Positions 24,536 to 34,419 of a stretch of DNA of 64,000 nt are shown here, piece by piece. Where the stretch lies: positions 17,089,676-17,153,675 of the forward strand of contig CATQJL010000316.1 in NCBI GenBank assembly GCA_958299035.1. The letters are read 5' to 3'. A program made the translations under genes and the position numbers. Origin of the DNA: Cylicocyclus nassatus (taxonomy: Eukaryota > Nematoda > Chromadorea > Rhabditida > Strongylidae). Every line of letters starts with the position of its first letter. Positions within the stretch are counted from its first letter, which is position 1. Below the pieces are notes generated by a model that was not told the origin of the DNA, did no database searches, and saw nothing but the letters and a program-made list of their open reading frames with translations.

Positions 24536-25393
24536 CATCCGGGACTTCGCCCCGGATGTTATAATCCTGACTATATTGCAACGAATGTGTACGAAGCAAG
24601 TACAGGAAAGAATATCTTTAGATTATTTTTTTTTATTTATTCAATACGCTTTTGGCGTTCCTTACAAAAAGAACAAAAAAGAACATGAGTTATTCTTACA
24701 ACCGCAATCAAAGTCTACCATGAAGATTAGGTCCAAACTTCAAATTGGTTAAGAATTATATGTTAACTGAGCTTGTATGTGACTGCTCTAGATTACACTT
24801 GTCAGAGTCTAAAGATGTGATCATGGAGATGGTACCCATGCCCCCATTATTGCCAGCAAAACTCTCTAAGATATTTTATAGCCTAGGTTTGTATGGTGGA
24901 TATACTCTCACCATATGAGGCAAGTAGGACGAGCTTAATAACTCAAGATCAATCTTGAGTAATATGGAGGGTTGTAATGAATCGTATGTGATCGAGAAGA
25001 TCAGCAAGTTGTTGAAAGCTGTGGAGGTGGTGTTCACGCCTACTCGCTTGCTAGCAAAATGCTCTTGAAGTAGTAAAGTTAGCAAAGCAAGGCTTGGTCG
25101 GTAGAGTAGCAAATAACCTTGCCCAAATGATTCCGGGGAGAGACCAATGCTCCGAGAGAATATCGATAGAATTCCACTTATTAACTCAACTAGAGCAAGT
25201 CAGCAAGCTTTGCTGATTAAAAGGAAGCAATCATTGTTCAGACCTGCACTAACATGATGACATGATATGGGTTAGTAGGAAATGTAGAAAGCAAATAATA
25301 TTGGTAGAAAGACAAGTATCAATGGCCGTATTTGGTCTAATTTGAAGTCCATTCAAAAATTCAATCGCACATCAATCGCACGTAGCCACCTCA
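24536..25393. other. LINE 3' flank and 3' untranslated region
   Basis: Sequence downstream (minus strand) of LINE ORF2. The precise 3' end of the LINE is unclear; no poly-A or short tandem tail is obvious. No further gene. Confidence 0.4.
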
Positions 25394-28315
25394 TCATGGA
25401 AAAACAAATGTCGGACTAGCACTATCTGTAAAGATTTCATTTAATCTCAGTGTTTTTAGTTGATTTTTGAAAGAGTTGCTATTAGTGCATGAAAGAACTT
25501 CATTAGGTAGTTTTTGTATCAGGTTTATCACACGTTGGAAAAAGTCGTAGTTTGATAACGTTGATTTCTTTCGCCCACCGATTCGCTGATGATAAATAGA
25601 AAAACAACTGATCCTTCCGTATGTGGGTCTGAATACCCAGTACTTGGAAGGCCTTAATATGGTCTCCCCTCTGAAAATCCTGAAAGCAAGTACAAGGTCG
25701 TGTTCAACTCTACGGTAAGAGAGGCTTTTCAGACCAAGTTTTTTCAAGCGTTCTTCATAATTAGGAAGTGATTGGGGATATTCTGGACTGGGAAAGCAAC
25801 GGTAAAACAGAAGTCGTGTGAAAACTTTCTGAACGTTCTCCAGAGACTGTTTGTGCTTCACCAGAGAGGGGTTCCACACCTGATTTGCATACTCTAAAAT
25901 GGGGATAACAAAAGCTCTGTAAAGTTTTAAAAGTATCTTAGGGTTATCGACTTTGGTGCTACGATATATGAGATAGGTAACAGAAATTGCACGGGAAATA
26001 ACGGCTTTGATCTGTAAGTCAGGTTTCAGAGATGGGGTAAAAATTACTCCCAAGTCCTTGACATAAGGTCTTTTTTCTAGAATTATACCGGCATGTTCGT
26101 ATTGAAAATCGTCATTAGTGTCAAAACCGATGTGGAAAACAGAACTTTTATTCACATTGACAGAGATATCCCAGACTCTGCACCAGTCCACCATTAAATT
26201 AATGGCACGTTGTAATGCATTCTTGACTGATGTGTGGTTTTCATTGTTATAAATTCCATAAATTTTTATATCGTCTGCATACATAAGTACGTGAACATCT
26301 GGGTGAGTCTTCAGTATTTTAGGTAAATCGGCCGTATAAATGTTGAACAAAAGAGGTGATAATGCCCCTCCCTGTGGAAGCCCACTCGTGCATGGAAAAC
26401 GTCCAGAATGTTCTATGCCAACACGAACGGTCATATATCTATTTTGAAGATAAGACTTGAACAATTCTAATAAATCTCCTCTGATTCCATAGTGGTTGAG
26501 TTTGTACAACAGTTTTTCATGGCTTATGCGATCAAAGGCCTTGGATAAGTCAAAATATATTACATCGACTTTCTTCTCATCAAGAACAGCATTAATCCAA
26601 TCATAAGTACAGTCCAACAGTTGGGTTACCGTAGATGCACCTTTACTGAACCCATGTTGTTCAGGTGGTATGAGTTTAAACTTATCGAACCAATCAAGGA
26701 GTTTGTCTCGTAATATCTTTTCAAGTATTTTGCATGGAATGGAGTTCATGCTTATGGGTCTAAATTCGGTTATAAATTGTGGTTTGGTTATTTTTGGAAC
26801 AGGAGTTACGATGGCTTCTTTCCAGATTTCTGGCACTTGTTTGCAAATGAGACAAATGTTAAAAATATAGGAAAGTGGGATTGAAAGTTCTCTTGCATAT
26901 TTTTTGAAGAGAATCTGTGGGAGTCCATCGAAGGGTTCAAACGTTGAGGGTTTAAGTTTTCTGAGGAAACGTTCGATCGCAGAAGCCATGATTATAGGAG
27001 TTGTACATGTGTGGCGTAGAGGAGGCCCAAAAGGTTTCGGTGTAGAGTTATCAGTAGAAAATGTGTTTGCAAAATGTTTGGCTAAGGCTTCTGCCTTGTC
27101 TAGATCCGTTAGGCAGATAGTACCTAAAGAATCTTTCAAGGCTCCATAGTTTCTTGTTAACATCTTATGATGGATATAAGAGAAGAGATTCTTGGAGTAC
27201 TGAGAAGAAGCCAGACGTTTTTCATAGTTTGCAAGGAATTTTCTGAGATGGTACTTTATATCAGAACAAACTTTTTTGTACAATGGACTATCATATCGTG
27301 AAGTCCTGAAAAGTCTTTCCTTATGGAGAATGAGCGACTGTATGTGGGACGGACATTTAAGATAACCAATCTTGTGGACCTCAAAGGGAGTGTATGTTGC
27401 CATAAGATTGTACATGATATGGCAAAATCTGTAATACACATCGGAAGGGCTAATGTACTGGTTGAAGCATTCTTCCCAGTTTATGCTAGTCAATTCTGCT
27501 TTCAATGCTTCAAAGTCAATCTTGGAAAAACGAGGATATGGGACAAATGTAACCTTTGGAATATCGAATTTGTAACGGAATTCAATTATATTATGATCAG
27601 AGGTTCCAAAGGGTGCTTTGACTGACAAGTTGTCAACAGAGTGATTATGTGCAAGGACCAAATCAAGAATGGTTTCTTCACGTGTCGGTTCATCTACGAA
27701 TTGATGTAGGTTTAGACTTTGAAAGATTTCGAAAAATTTGTTGGTTGCTGATTGATTACTAAAGCGAAAATCTTGGGGGTATCTTATGGGGAGGTTGAAA
27801 TCACCAACAATCAACACTTCGGTAGAAGCGAGAGCGTAAACCGAGAGCAGGTCCAAGAGAATAGTATCAGAGTCAGGATCGGAAGTCGGAGGGCGGTAAA
27901 TACATAACATTCGTAGTTTGGCAAGCGATCGAGGATGGTACAGATCGCTTACTGAGATTTCACAGTTGTAATTAGTGTTTATTTCGACTTTTTCACATAA
28001 AAGCATCGACTTAACGAATGTACAAACTCCACCACCTCTTCTATGTTTTCTATCACATCGAAAGATGGTATATGGTAGGTCAAACACAATTTCTGCATCA
28101 GTTATTTCGGGAGATAACCATGTTTCAGTAACGAAAAGAACATCAGGAAATTTAGAGATCAAAAAATGATGCAAATGAGATAATTTATTTTGTAACGATC
28201 TTGCGTTTAATAAGTAACATTTGAGAGAGTTACCTTGCGAGTTATTCAGTTTTTCTGGCGTGCTACAGAAGGTTGGCGGTGAGAATTTGCTAAATTTTGT
28301 AAAGAGGATGTATTT
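25394..28315 (-). CDS. Non-LTR retrotransposon ORF2: APE endonuclease and reverse transcriptase (CR1/Jockey group)
   Basis: A continuous open frame of 973 codons. Numbering from the TTG at 28174 (926 codons): an APE-type endonuclease occupies about 1-205, with TETW (16-19), GDFN (124-127) and SDHN (192-195). The reverse transcriptase follows, with FRPIS (471-475), SKAFD (544-548), LPQGGALSPLLFN (599-611) and the catalytic YADD (632-635). The C-terminal region lacks an RNase H signature. No stop or shift interrupts it, so this may be an active or recently active copy. The LLNARSL endonuclease motif lies upstream of 28174 and still in frame, so the protein must start further upstream. The frame opens just after a TAA at 28316-28318 and contains no ATG before residue 57 of the numbering above, so initiation is unusual (see the junction entry). 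Nested inside the giant inverted repeat and the M13 intron D-E, antisense to the gene. Confidence 0.93.
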   Translation of the reverse strand, partial: KYILFTKFSKFSPPTFCSTPEKLNNSQGNSLKCYLLNARSLQNKLSHLHHFLISKFPDVLFVTETWLSPEITDAEIVFDLPYTIFRCDRKHRRGGGVCTFVKSMLLCEKVEINTNYNCEISVSDLYHPRSLAKLRMLCIYRPPTSDPDSDTILLDLLSVYALASTEVLIVGDFNLPIRYPQDFRFSNQSATNKFFEIFQSLNLHQFVDEPTREETILDLVLAHNHSVDNLSVKAPFGTSDHNIIEFRYKFDIPKVTFVPYPRFSKIDFEALKAELTSINWEECFNQYISPSDVYYRFCHIMYNLMATYTPFEVHKIGYLKCPSHIQSLILHKERLFRTSRYDSPLYKKVCSDIKYHLRKFLANYEKRLASSQYSKNLFSYIHHKMLTRNYGALKDSLGTICLTDLDKAEALAKHFANTFSTDNSTPKPFGPPLRHTCTTPIIMASAIERFLRKLKPSTFEPFDGLPQILFKKYARELSIPLSYIFNICLICKQVPEIWKEAIVTPVPKITKPQFITEFRPISMNSIPCKILEKILRDKLLDWFDKFKLIPPEQHGFSKGASTVTQLLDCTYDWINAVLDEKKVDVIYFDLSKAFDRISHEKLLYKLNHYGIRGDLLELFKSYLQNRYMTVRVGIEHSGRFPCTSGLPQGGALSPLLFNIYTADLPKILKTHPDVHVLMYADDIKIYGIYNNENHTSVKNALQRAINLMVDWCRVWDISVNVNKSSVFHIGFDTNDDFQYEHAGIILEKRPYVKDLGVIFTPSLKPDLQIKAVISRAISVTYLIYRSTKVDNPKILLKLYRAFVIPILEYANQVWNPSLVKHKQSLENVQKVFTRLLFYRCFPSPEYPQSLPNYEERLKKLGLKSLSYRRVEHDLVLAFRIFRGETILRPSKYWVFRPTYGRISCFSIYHQRIGGRKKSTLSNYDFFQRVINLIQKLPNEVLSCTNSNSFKNQLKTLRLNEIFTDSASPTFVFP
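28246..28257 (-). promoter_or_regulatory. Candidate -1 frameshift or reinitiation site at the ORF1-ORF2 junction
   Basis: ORF1 ends CAG AAA AAC TGA. ORF2 is in the -1 frame relative to ORF1 and is open across this point (reading GAA AAA CTG AAT). An A-rich slip on AAAAAC directly before the stop would fuse ORF1 to ORF2. The heptamer G-AAA-AAC is one base off the classical X-XXY-YYZ form (first base G, not A). Termination-reinitiation is the alternative, but there is no nearby ATG in the ORF2 frame. The mechanism is inference. Confidence 0.45.
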
Positions 28316-29013
28316 TTACGTGAAAGTGAGCTAGCAAGAACTACCTCACCTTTATAAACTACGAATCGATCTTCGAAACTTCTACTCTGGTTCATTCTCT
28401 TGGCCTGCTCCCGAAGACTACGCTCTTGTTTTCTCTCCTGTGCTGTCATGCTCCTTCTTATGTAGACTCCCTTGAATGTTGGGGAGTCTCGGAGCAGTCT
28501 GGCACGTGAGAGAGCAGAAGTCCAATGACTTCTCGTGGGTAATTCAACCTTTACAAGACGTGGCCTGTCAGTCACTCTATTGCCCATACGAAAAACTTTT
28601 ACAGGTCTACATTCGATATCCAACGCGTCAAGAACTCCACGAACCTTTTGTTCAGTATCATTTTGACGCTCAGACGCCAAAGAAGCGGTCTGATCGTTTC
28701 CTCCCATAAGTTCGGGTAGGCCAGCAATCACGATGCTTCTCTGCCTAACATCCCTCTCGACCGCCCCATCTCCAAGCTCGCCCAAACGGAGTAGGATTTC
28801 ATTCGTAATATCACTTACCTCGGGTATGTTGAGGTCTAACAGCTTTTTGAATAGTTGAAAAATTGTTGTCGGACCACGATTGTTACCATACCCGTTCTGC
28901 GAAATTGAGCCAGGATGTTGTGAAGTGATATTGATATTAGCGCGTTGAGTTAGAGGATCTGCTAGACCATCTCTTTTATTTTGGCGCTGAGATTTCGTGC
29001 TTTTTGCAGGCAT
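28246..29013 (-). CDS. Non-LTR retrotransposon ORF1: RNA-binding chaperone-like protein
   Basis: 255 codons from the first ATG (29013). The frame is open to a TTG at 29061, but ATG is the likelier start. A basic N-terminus is followed by an LFKKLLDLN...ILLRLGELG stretch that may form a coiled coil. Then comes an RRM-like core beginning QRSIVIAGLPE, with VFRMG and DRPRLVKVELP, then a highly basic, Arg/Gln-rich helix (AQERKQERSLREQAKR). This matches the ORF1p type found in many nematode and other CR1/L1-like LINEs, which coats the element's RNA and assists target-primed reverse transcription. It ends QKN-TGA at 28246 and overlaps the open ORF2 frame by about 70 nt. Confidence 0.85.
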   Translation of the reverse strand: MPAKSTKSQRQNKRDGLADPLTQRANINITSQHPGSISQNGYGNNRGPTTIFQLFKKLLDLNIPEVSDITNEILLRLGELGDGAVERDVRQRSIVIAGLPELMGGNDQTASLASERQNDTEQKVRGVLDALDIECRPVKVFRMGNRVTDRPRLVKVELPTRSHWTSALSRARLLRDSPTFKGVYIRRSMTAQERKQERSLREQAKRMNQSRSFEDRFVVYKGEVVLASSLSRKNTSSLQNLANSHRQPSVARQKN

Positions 29014-30178
29014 AGCTTGGATTTGGGGTAAACGAAAGGAGGAAGGAGATTTGCAAAGCAACTACTAACGACACCGGACCAAATACAAATGCGTCCAAAT
29101 ATAGTGTCAATTGAATTCAATGGGAAAATCAGAAAAATTGACGAATTGAATTCAAATGAGGTTCAGTGAAGGACGGACGCTGTTGGAAGGTTAATCAAAA
29201 CCAAAGTAAACGACTCTGTTCTTAAAGTTTCTTCTGAGGACTCAAAGAACACAAAAGAAACGTTAATAAGAGATGGATATTGAAAGAATTGCAATTGTAC
29301 GATGAAAGCGGAAGATGGGAGAGAGAGAGTAGAAATGCCAACTGCTCACGGCCAGCGCACGTGCGAGAATGTTATCTTAGAAAAACCGAAAATTTGCGTT
29401 TTCATAGCCTTTTTTTACCATAAAAAGAAGGATTCTGTAAAATTTTCGCCAGAATTCAGGACAAAATTTCGCAGTGAGCCTCTCATACGAACAAAATCGA
29501 GTTTCACAAGTTTAGGAAAGCTATAGGAGTTGAATAAAAACGAGAAACTGCGCTTAAATCTTGCGCAGAAAGTCGCGCAGGAAAACGCTGGTCTATCTCG
29601 TTAATGAGCGATTTTCAAAGCTTGGGAAGTTGTCAATTCTCCTTGTCGTGTCATGACAATCAGAATGATATTAATTATGCAGGGTTTCGTTGAGACCCCG
29701 CGGAGATCTACGACCAGAGCCAAATGCCCCGTCGGCTCTGGTCTGTCTCCGCTGCTCGTCTGCGTCTCCGCGCGCTGCGTGCTACCTCGCTACCCCAAAC
29801 GCTTTTTTGCGAAAAATCGTAAAAAAGTGCGTTTTTCTTTACCTTGTTCTGTCTCAGTGCTTTCGCATCGATTTTTTTCCAGCTTGGGCGATTGTTGCTC
29901 AGAACAATAAGCGCAACAATCCAGACAACGTCCCAGGAAACAGGAACGTCAATGCGGGAGTAAAAATTTAAAGGACGCATCAAAAATCAAAACCCGTGTT
30001 GCGAATTGCTGGTCCTGGAGCGAAAACTTGCACTTTGGAAAGCCGCCAGATGAAGGAATTTAAACCTCATTGCAGCGTTTTTATCCGATTTTCAGCAGTT
30101 TCTTTTGCTTTTTATATTTGTTTTACGTCATTTTCTCTTTTCTGATCTTCTTTTAACAACCTTCACTATTCATGACGT
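29014..30178. other. LINE 5' untranslated region and unassigned sequence
   Basis: The LINE 5' UTR probably occupies up to about 29.25 kb on the minus strand. Beyond it there is a GC-rich hairpin at about 29703-29750 (ACGACCAGAGCC paired with GGCTCTGGTC). Short frames at 29653-29983 look spurious. Confidence 0.4.
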
Positions 30179-30815
30179 CAGGGCCGGTAGTAACCTACCC
30201 TATCTGGTGGCACCATAGGTGCCGGCAAGTTGGCACACATCGCGGAAAGATGCCAACTCCGCCGGCAGCTCGCGGAATGATTGTAGACTATGATGATAAG
30301 TTGTAGGCTATGATGATAATCTTATATAAACTTAGTGCGCAATCATTTCGCACATTAAATTTTGATGACGCAGACAGCCGCAAAACTGATACCTCGCGCG
30401 TGGTCGAACCTAAGCGCGTTAACTTTAAGTGCCACCTGTTAACCATTCAACCACTCGGTCAACCATTGCCGTTTGCACCAGCAATAGGAGGAACGCACTG
30501 GTAAGTGGCCGCCTGTAAGAGGGATCGATACTTTGCGTGAGAGACTTTGACCTGAAAGAACAGCTGATGGATAAGCGAAGTTGCCGGCAGCTGCCCTTAC
30601 GCTTCTGGATATTTTCCTGAAGGAGGAGTTCTGAAACCGCAGATTTCTATGGGGTTTTCTATAGAGTCGAGGCATCTTTATCGAGAAAATTTTGTGGAAA
30701 AAGGCCTGGGACGGCCTAAATTTAGGGTTTCACTTTCTTGCCACCTCACGTAAAAGGTGCCAGCGACCTGCCGACGAGACCTGCCGCCAGATTGGGGGGA
30801 TTACTACCGGCCCAG
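30179..30815. mobile_element. Inverted-repeat element, CAGGGCCGGTAGTAAC ends
   Basis: The left end CAGGGCCGGTAGTAACCTAC and the right end GGATTACTACCGGCCCAG are inverted. Subterminal TCTGGTGGCACC and CTGCCGCCAGATT also pair, giving arms of about 90 bp. Target duplication not clear. Non-coding; it lies between the LINE and the right arm of the giant inverted repeat. Confidence 0.6.
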
Positions 30816-30819
30816 ATGT

Positions 30820-31836
30820 TCAAACAACCTTCACTTTTGAGGCCCTGTCTCTAGACTATCGAAAGTATGCAACCCACTATTATGTATTAGATGGAGGCCG
30901 CCAGGGGAGGCTTTGTGATCAGAAGTCTCCCCTCCCGGGCATAAGTCGTAGGAGGTATCAAACTCCCACATATTTCATATTATTTGAAAGCTCTTGATGA
31001 GAAGAGTCTAACCTATGAAGTCTCATCATGATTCCTGCGGTTCTTAAGAAGTTATGAGCTGTTGAATTTCAAAGAGCGCTTTTTACCTGCTTTTTCAAGA
31101 CCCTGGATCTCGGCGCTGTTTCAATGGATCGATACTTTCAAAGTACATATTGATAAAGCAGGGCTTACTATACAAATCCATGAAGTCGCAACACCAAACA
31201 CTTTCACTTTCAAGACTTATATGAGTTCTTGTCAGCTCTCATCAAACACGCTAAAATGGCGTAATTTTCTGGAATTCTGGTTTTCGGCGATAATCTTTAA
31301 ATCGACTCGATTTTTTCACCGTCTGATAGAGCACCGTTTACTTTTAAAAACCTATGAAGTCGCAATTGCTAACATCATCAACCGCAATATTTATAAAAGT
31401 GGGAATTTCGCATAATTTATCGTTAACTTATTATTCAGAATTGTGGTTCTCGGTGGTTACTGCCTGAGTCGACCTACTTCCTTCGCAGTACGTTATAAAA
31501 AATTTATTCAATAAAGTCTGTTAAGTCTCGCTGAGTTTCACTTCAAAACACACCATTTACTAAGCGCGTTTAAAATGAATATGCCGCCGTATACATAAAA
31601 ATATGCTTTCAAAAATCTTTTTTGCATTCGTTCTGCTTATTTTCCACGCACTGGCGGCAACGACCTGGAAAAATAGGCTCAGTCGACGTTAACGCTCTCC
31701 CCCCCCCCCCCGTCAACGTTTTTGGGAGGTGAGTGTCCGGCATTACCACCTTCACTTTTGGCCGGCCAATGGAAGCTGGGACCACCCTCACTTTTGGTGG
31801 GCCCGGCTCCCCACATCGCAACTCTGATTCCAATGC
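30820..31836. repeat. Right arm of giant inverted repeat (pairs with 22672-24535)
   Basis: Reverse complement of the left arm without its TG-rich insertion. Landmarks: CTCCCGGGCATAAGTCGTAG (30939), CAAGACCCTGGATCT (31098), and the ACATAAAAATATGCTTTCAA block (31593). The outer limit near 31836 ends in CTGATTCCAATG. A C-run at 31700-31711 marks local slippage. Confidence 0.75.
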
Positions 31837-33579
31837 GCCGTGCTATTAGCTGCCTCGCTCTTCTCCCGAATGAACATGAGTAATGAAGTCAGCGTGAGTG
31901 AAAACCCCGGTAGACAACCTTTTATATCTGGAAAAAAATTTTTCGTAACACGGCTAGTACATAACACGTGTAAGCTGAAAGTACCCACCGTACTCTTATA
32001 GTAACTCAAACAATCGCAAACTTTCGGAGAACAGCGGCAATCTCTAGCACTTCCGTGGCACGCTATCAACCATTGGAGCTGACGCGTGGGGCGGTTCGCT
32101 TGCAATGGCGCTACAAAAAGACACAAATTTTTAGGGCACGTGCTCAGGAAGTGCCAGAAATTTGCGATCACCTGGGATTCCTAACGTACAACACCTCGCA
32201 ATTATAGCGTACGCACAATTCATTACGCTGATCGTCAGCTTATGCATTTTTGAAAATAGGCTGTTCTCAATTTTAACTCGCTCAGATCGTTTTTCTCGCG
32301 TTCTTTTCAGCATTTTCGTGTTGCTTATCGGCGTTTTTGGTGTTTATGTTGTTTTAAGCTCGTTTTTCAGGTTTTTCAGTTTTCAGGTTTTTGTGCAGAT
32401 GCACTTTTAAATTTTCACTTCTGGTGTTTGGCTATTTGTTGTAGAGAAACTTTCGAGTGCTTGTCTATAGACTGTTGTAGAGTAGAGTTTTTTTTAGTGT
32501 GTGCAGCCTCGTGAAAGGGTGTCTAAACTTAATTTTCGGAAGTTCAAATAATTCAATATGGTTTTGAGTTTGAGGGGAAAACGTAGACTATTATAGTTAG
32601 CTTGATGAGATCTTTTGTTCAGATATGAGTTTTTCGAGAGATTCTTGAATTGTTTGATTAGTAGGGAAGTACAAGACAAATTGAGGTTTTCGAGCCAAAA
32701 GAAGGTTTCGGATGTTTTTTGATGGAGAGAAGGGGAAATTTCATTGTATATAGGCAAATAGCAGTGGCGTACAGAGCCCCCCCCCCCCCCCCCCCCCAAG
32801 AAAGGGCGCGAAATTCTTGGAATTTACTTAAATGTGCTATACAAATGTGCAAGCGATTTGTTTGGACTTAAAAATAGTAGGTCGTTGGATAGTTTCTGCT
32901 ACACTTTTTTTATTTCTTAAAAATCTCAGAAGTTTTGGAAAGATCTGATGTTCACAGCACACAGATAGGGTCACAAGGCCTATTCATCGGTACCGTTGCA
33001 TCCGCAATCCGTGCACAAAAGACCCATTTTGTGACCTCAAGACCTCAAGCGAAGCGCAAGCACTGCTCCACCTAAAATGTTTTACCTAATCCGGGATAAA
33101 AGTGAATGTACATTATTAGCAGCGCCCTCCAATTTGAAAAGCGCATAAAAACGGTTCTCTTCTATGATCATCAGGCTTCCACGACTCTTTTCAGAAGGGC
33201 GTTCCGCAGGAATGGAATCAGATTTAAAGTCAGCGTTCAAAGTTGCTTTCGGCGATAAACACCTCATATGTAGTGCTGCGATCATTGAAAGTACTTTTCT
33301 TGTTAGTATGCAAAAGTAAAGAGCTTATCAACAGTAACACAAATTTTTGAATGTTTATTTCACGCAAAGAGCCTCTTTGCTCAACTTTCCTATTCGATTA
33401 ATATGCTAATCAAGGTTGTGATATAGGGGAAAGCGCGAGACTTTCTCGTTCGCATTTCCCCTGTACACAAAGGCAAATCCAATAATTCTGACTTGCCATT
33501 CTTGCTAGTATGAAGTTTGATATTGGGATTACACATGCAGACGAGCAAGTGTGGGCTCAGGAAAAGGTAGCTTATTCAG
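31837..33579. other. Intronic stretch with a truncated hAT-like copy
   Basis: A truncated hAT-like element begins CAGTGGCGTACAGAG at 32762 and shows the C-run and the GGGCGCGAAATTCTTGG block before losing similarity by about 32870. Other frames (32162-32410 +, 32494-32799 -) are not recognised. Confidence 0.45.
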
Positions 33580-33678
33580 GCTTATCAGAATGCGAAGAAG
33601 AGAGAAGGATCGGAACTACGGCTCAAAAGCATAGCTTATCTAAGCGAAGACCAGTTATTCTTTCTAGCTAGTGCTCAA
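33580..33678 (+). CDS. M13 metallopeptidase exon E (QLFFLxxAQ segment)
   Basis: A 99-nt, phase-0 exon between a CTTATTCAG acceptor and a GTATGT donor. It reads AYQNAKKREGSELRLKSIAY followed by LSEDQLFFLASAQ. In neprilysins the segment after ENxADxxG continues A-Y-x-x-[YW]...LPGL...[DE/K]-Q-L-F-F-[LI]-x-[FY]-A-Q; start, end and length all agree. It joins exon D (ending IYK) and exon F (starting FFC) without breaking frame. The usual LPG tripeptide is not conserved (LRLKSIAYL instead), again suggesting a lineage-diverged paralogue. Flanked by a 15.5-kb intron upstream and a 26-kb intron downstream, both full of transposons. The exon is too short and isolated to be found by ORF length. Confidence 0.87.
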
Positions 33679-34189
33679 GTATGTGCTCCTTACGCTATTA
33701 AATGTATCTCTTTTTACTCTCAAAACAAGACTTGAGCGCATTATTGCGTACATACTTCGCGAAGTGGCTGCTATGCGCCGCGCTACCAAGGCGTTCCATA
33801 ATTAAAATTCATGAATACCTTTAGCGCACTCAATAATATGGATATAGCTCTGCAACTAGGAAACAGTGTATATGTCCGTACTTTTTCTGCAAAACTATTG
33901 TTCAGCATCCATGTAATACCATAAAATAAGCACTTTTAGTTAAAGAGGCTATCAAGGCAGCGTGCCGGCAAAGTGAGGGTACTGGGATTTCAGCGAGTTG
34001 CAATAGCATATAACCTAACTAATTCATCGTGAAATTGGAGCAAAAAGCGCGTTTGAAAGACTTGAAATTCACTCCGGGATCAACATTAAAATCAATATAT
34101 CCTGATAGCGAGGGCATCTATATGGGTGCAGATACATGGCCGTTCTTCTCAATGCGCAGAGTATATAATCGTGTGAGGAAGGAAACCAG

Positions 34190-34376
34190 TGGCCGTATTC
34201 ATCATTGATACCTTGAGGTAAATTCTACCTCCAGGTAGTTTTATCACTTATTATCAGCAAGTACCCGTAATCATAAAGTACCTTGAGGTAAATTCTCAAT
34301 GTAATTTTGCTGATAATGAGTGATAAAACTACCTGGAAGTAGATTTACCTCAATGTATCAATGATGAATACGGCCA
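34190..34376. mobile_element. Palindromic MITE, 187 bp, TGGCCGTATTC ends
   Basis: Left TGGCCGTATTCATCATTGAT and right ATCAATGATGAATACGGCCA are perfectly inverted, flanked by CAG on both sides (3-bp duplication). Subterminal TACCTTGAGGTAAATTCTAC repeats in both arms; TTTTATCACT pairs with AGTGATAAAA. Confidence 0.85.
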
Positions 34377-34419
34377 CAGGACTATAAGGGGCAGTGTCAA
34401 TTTACTTCAATCAAATTTT

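Noticed and set aside
26670..27625. Plus-strand frames within 26.6-27.6 kb
   Set aside because: Shadows of the antisense LINE ORF2.
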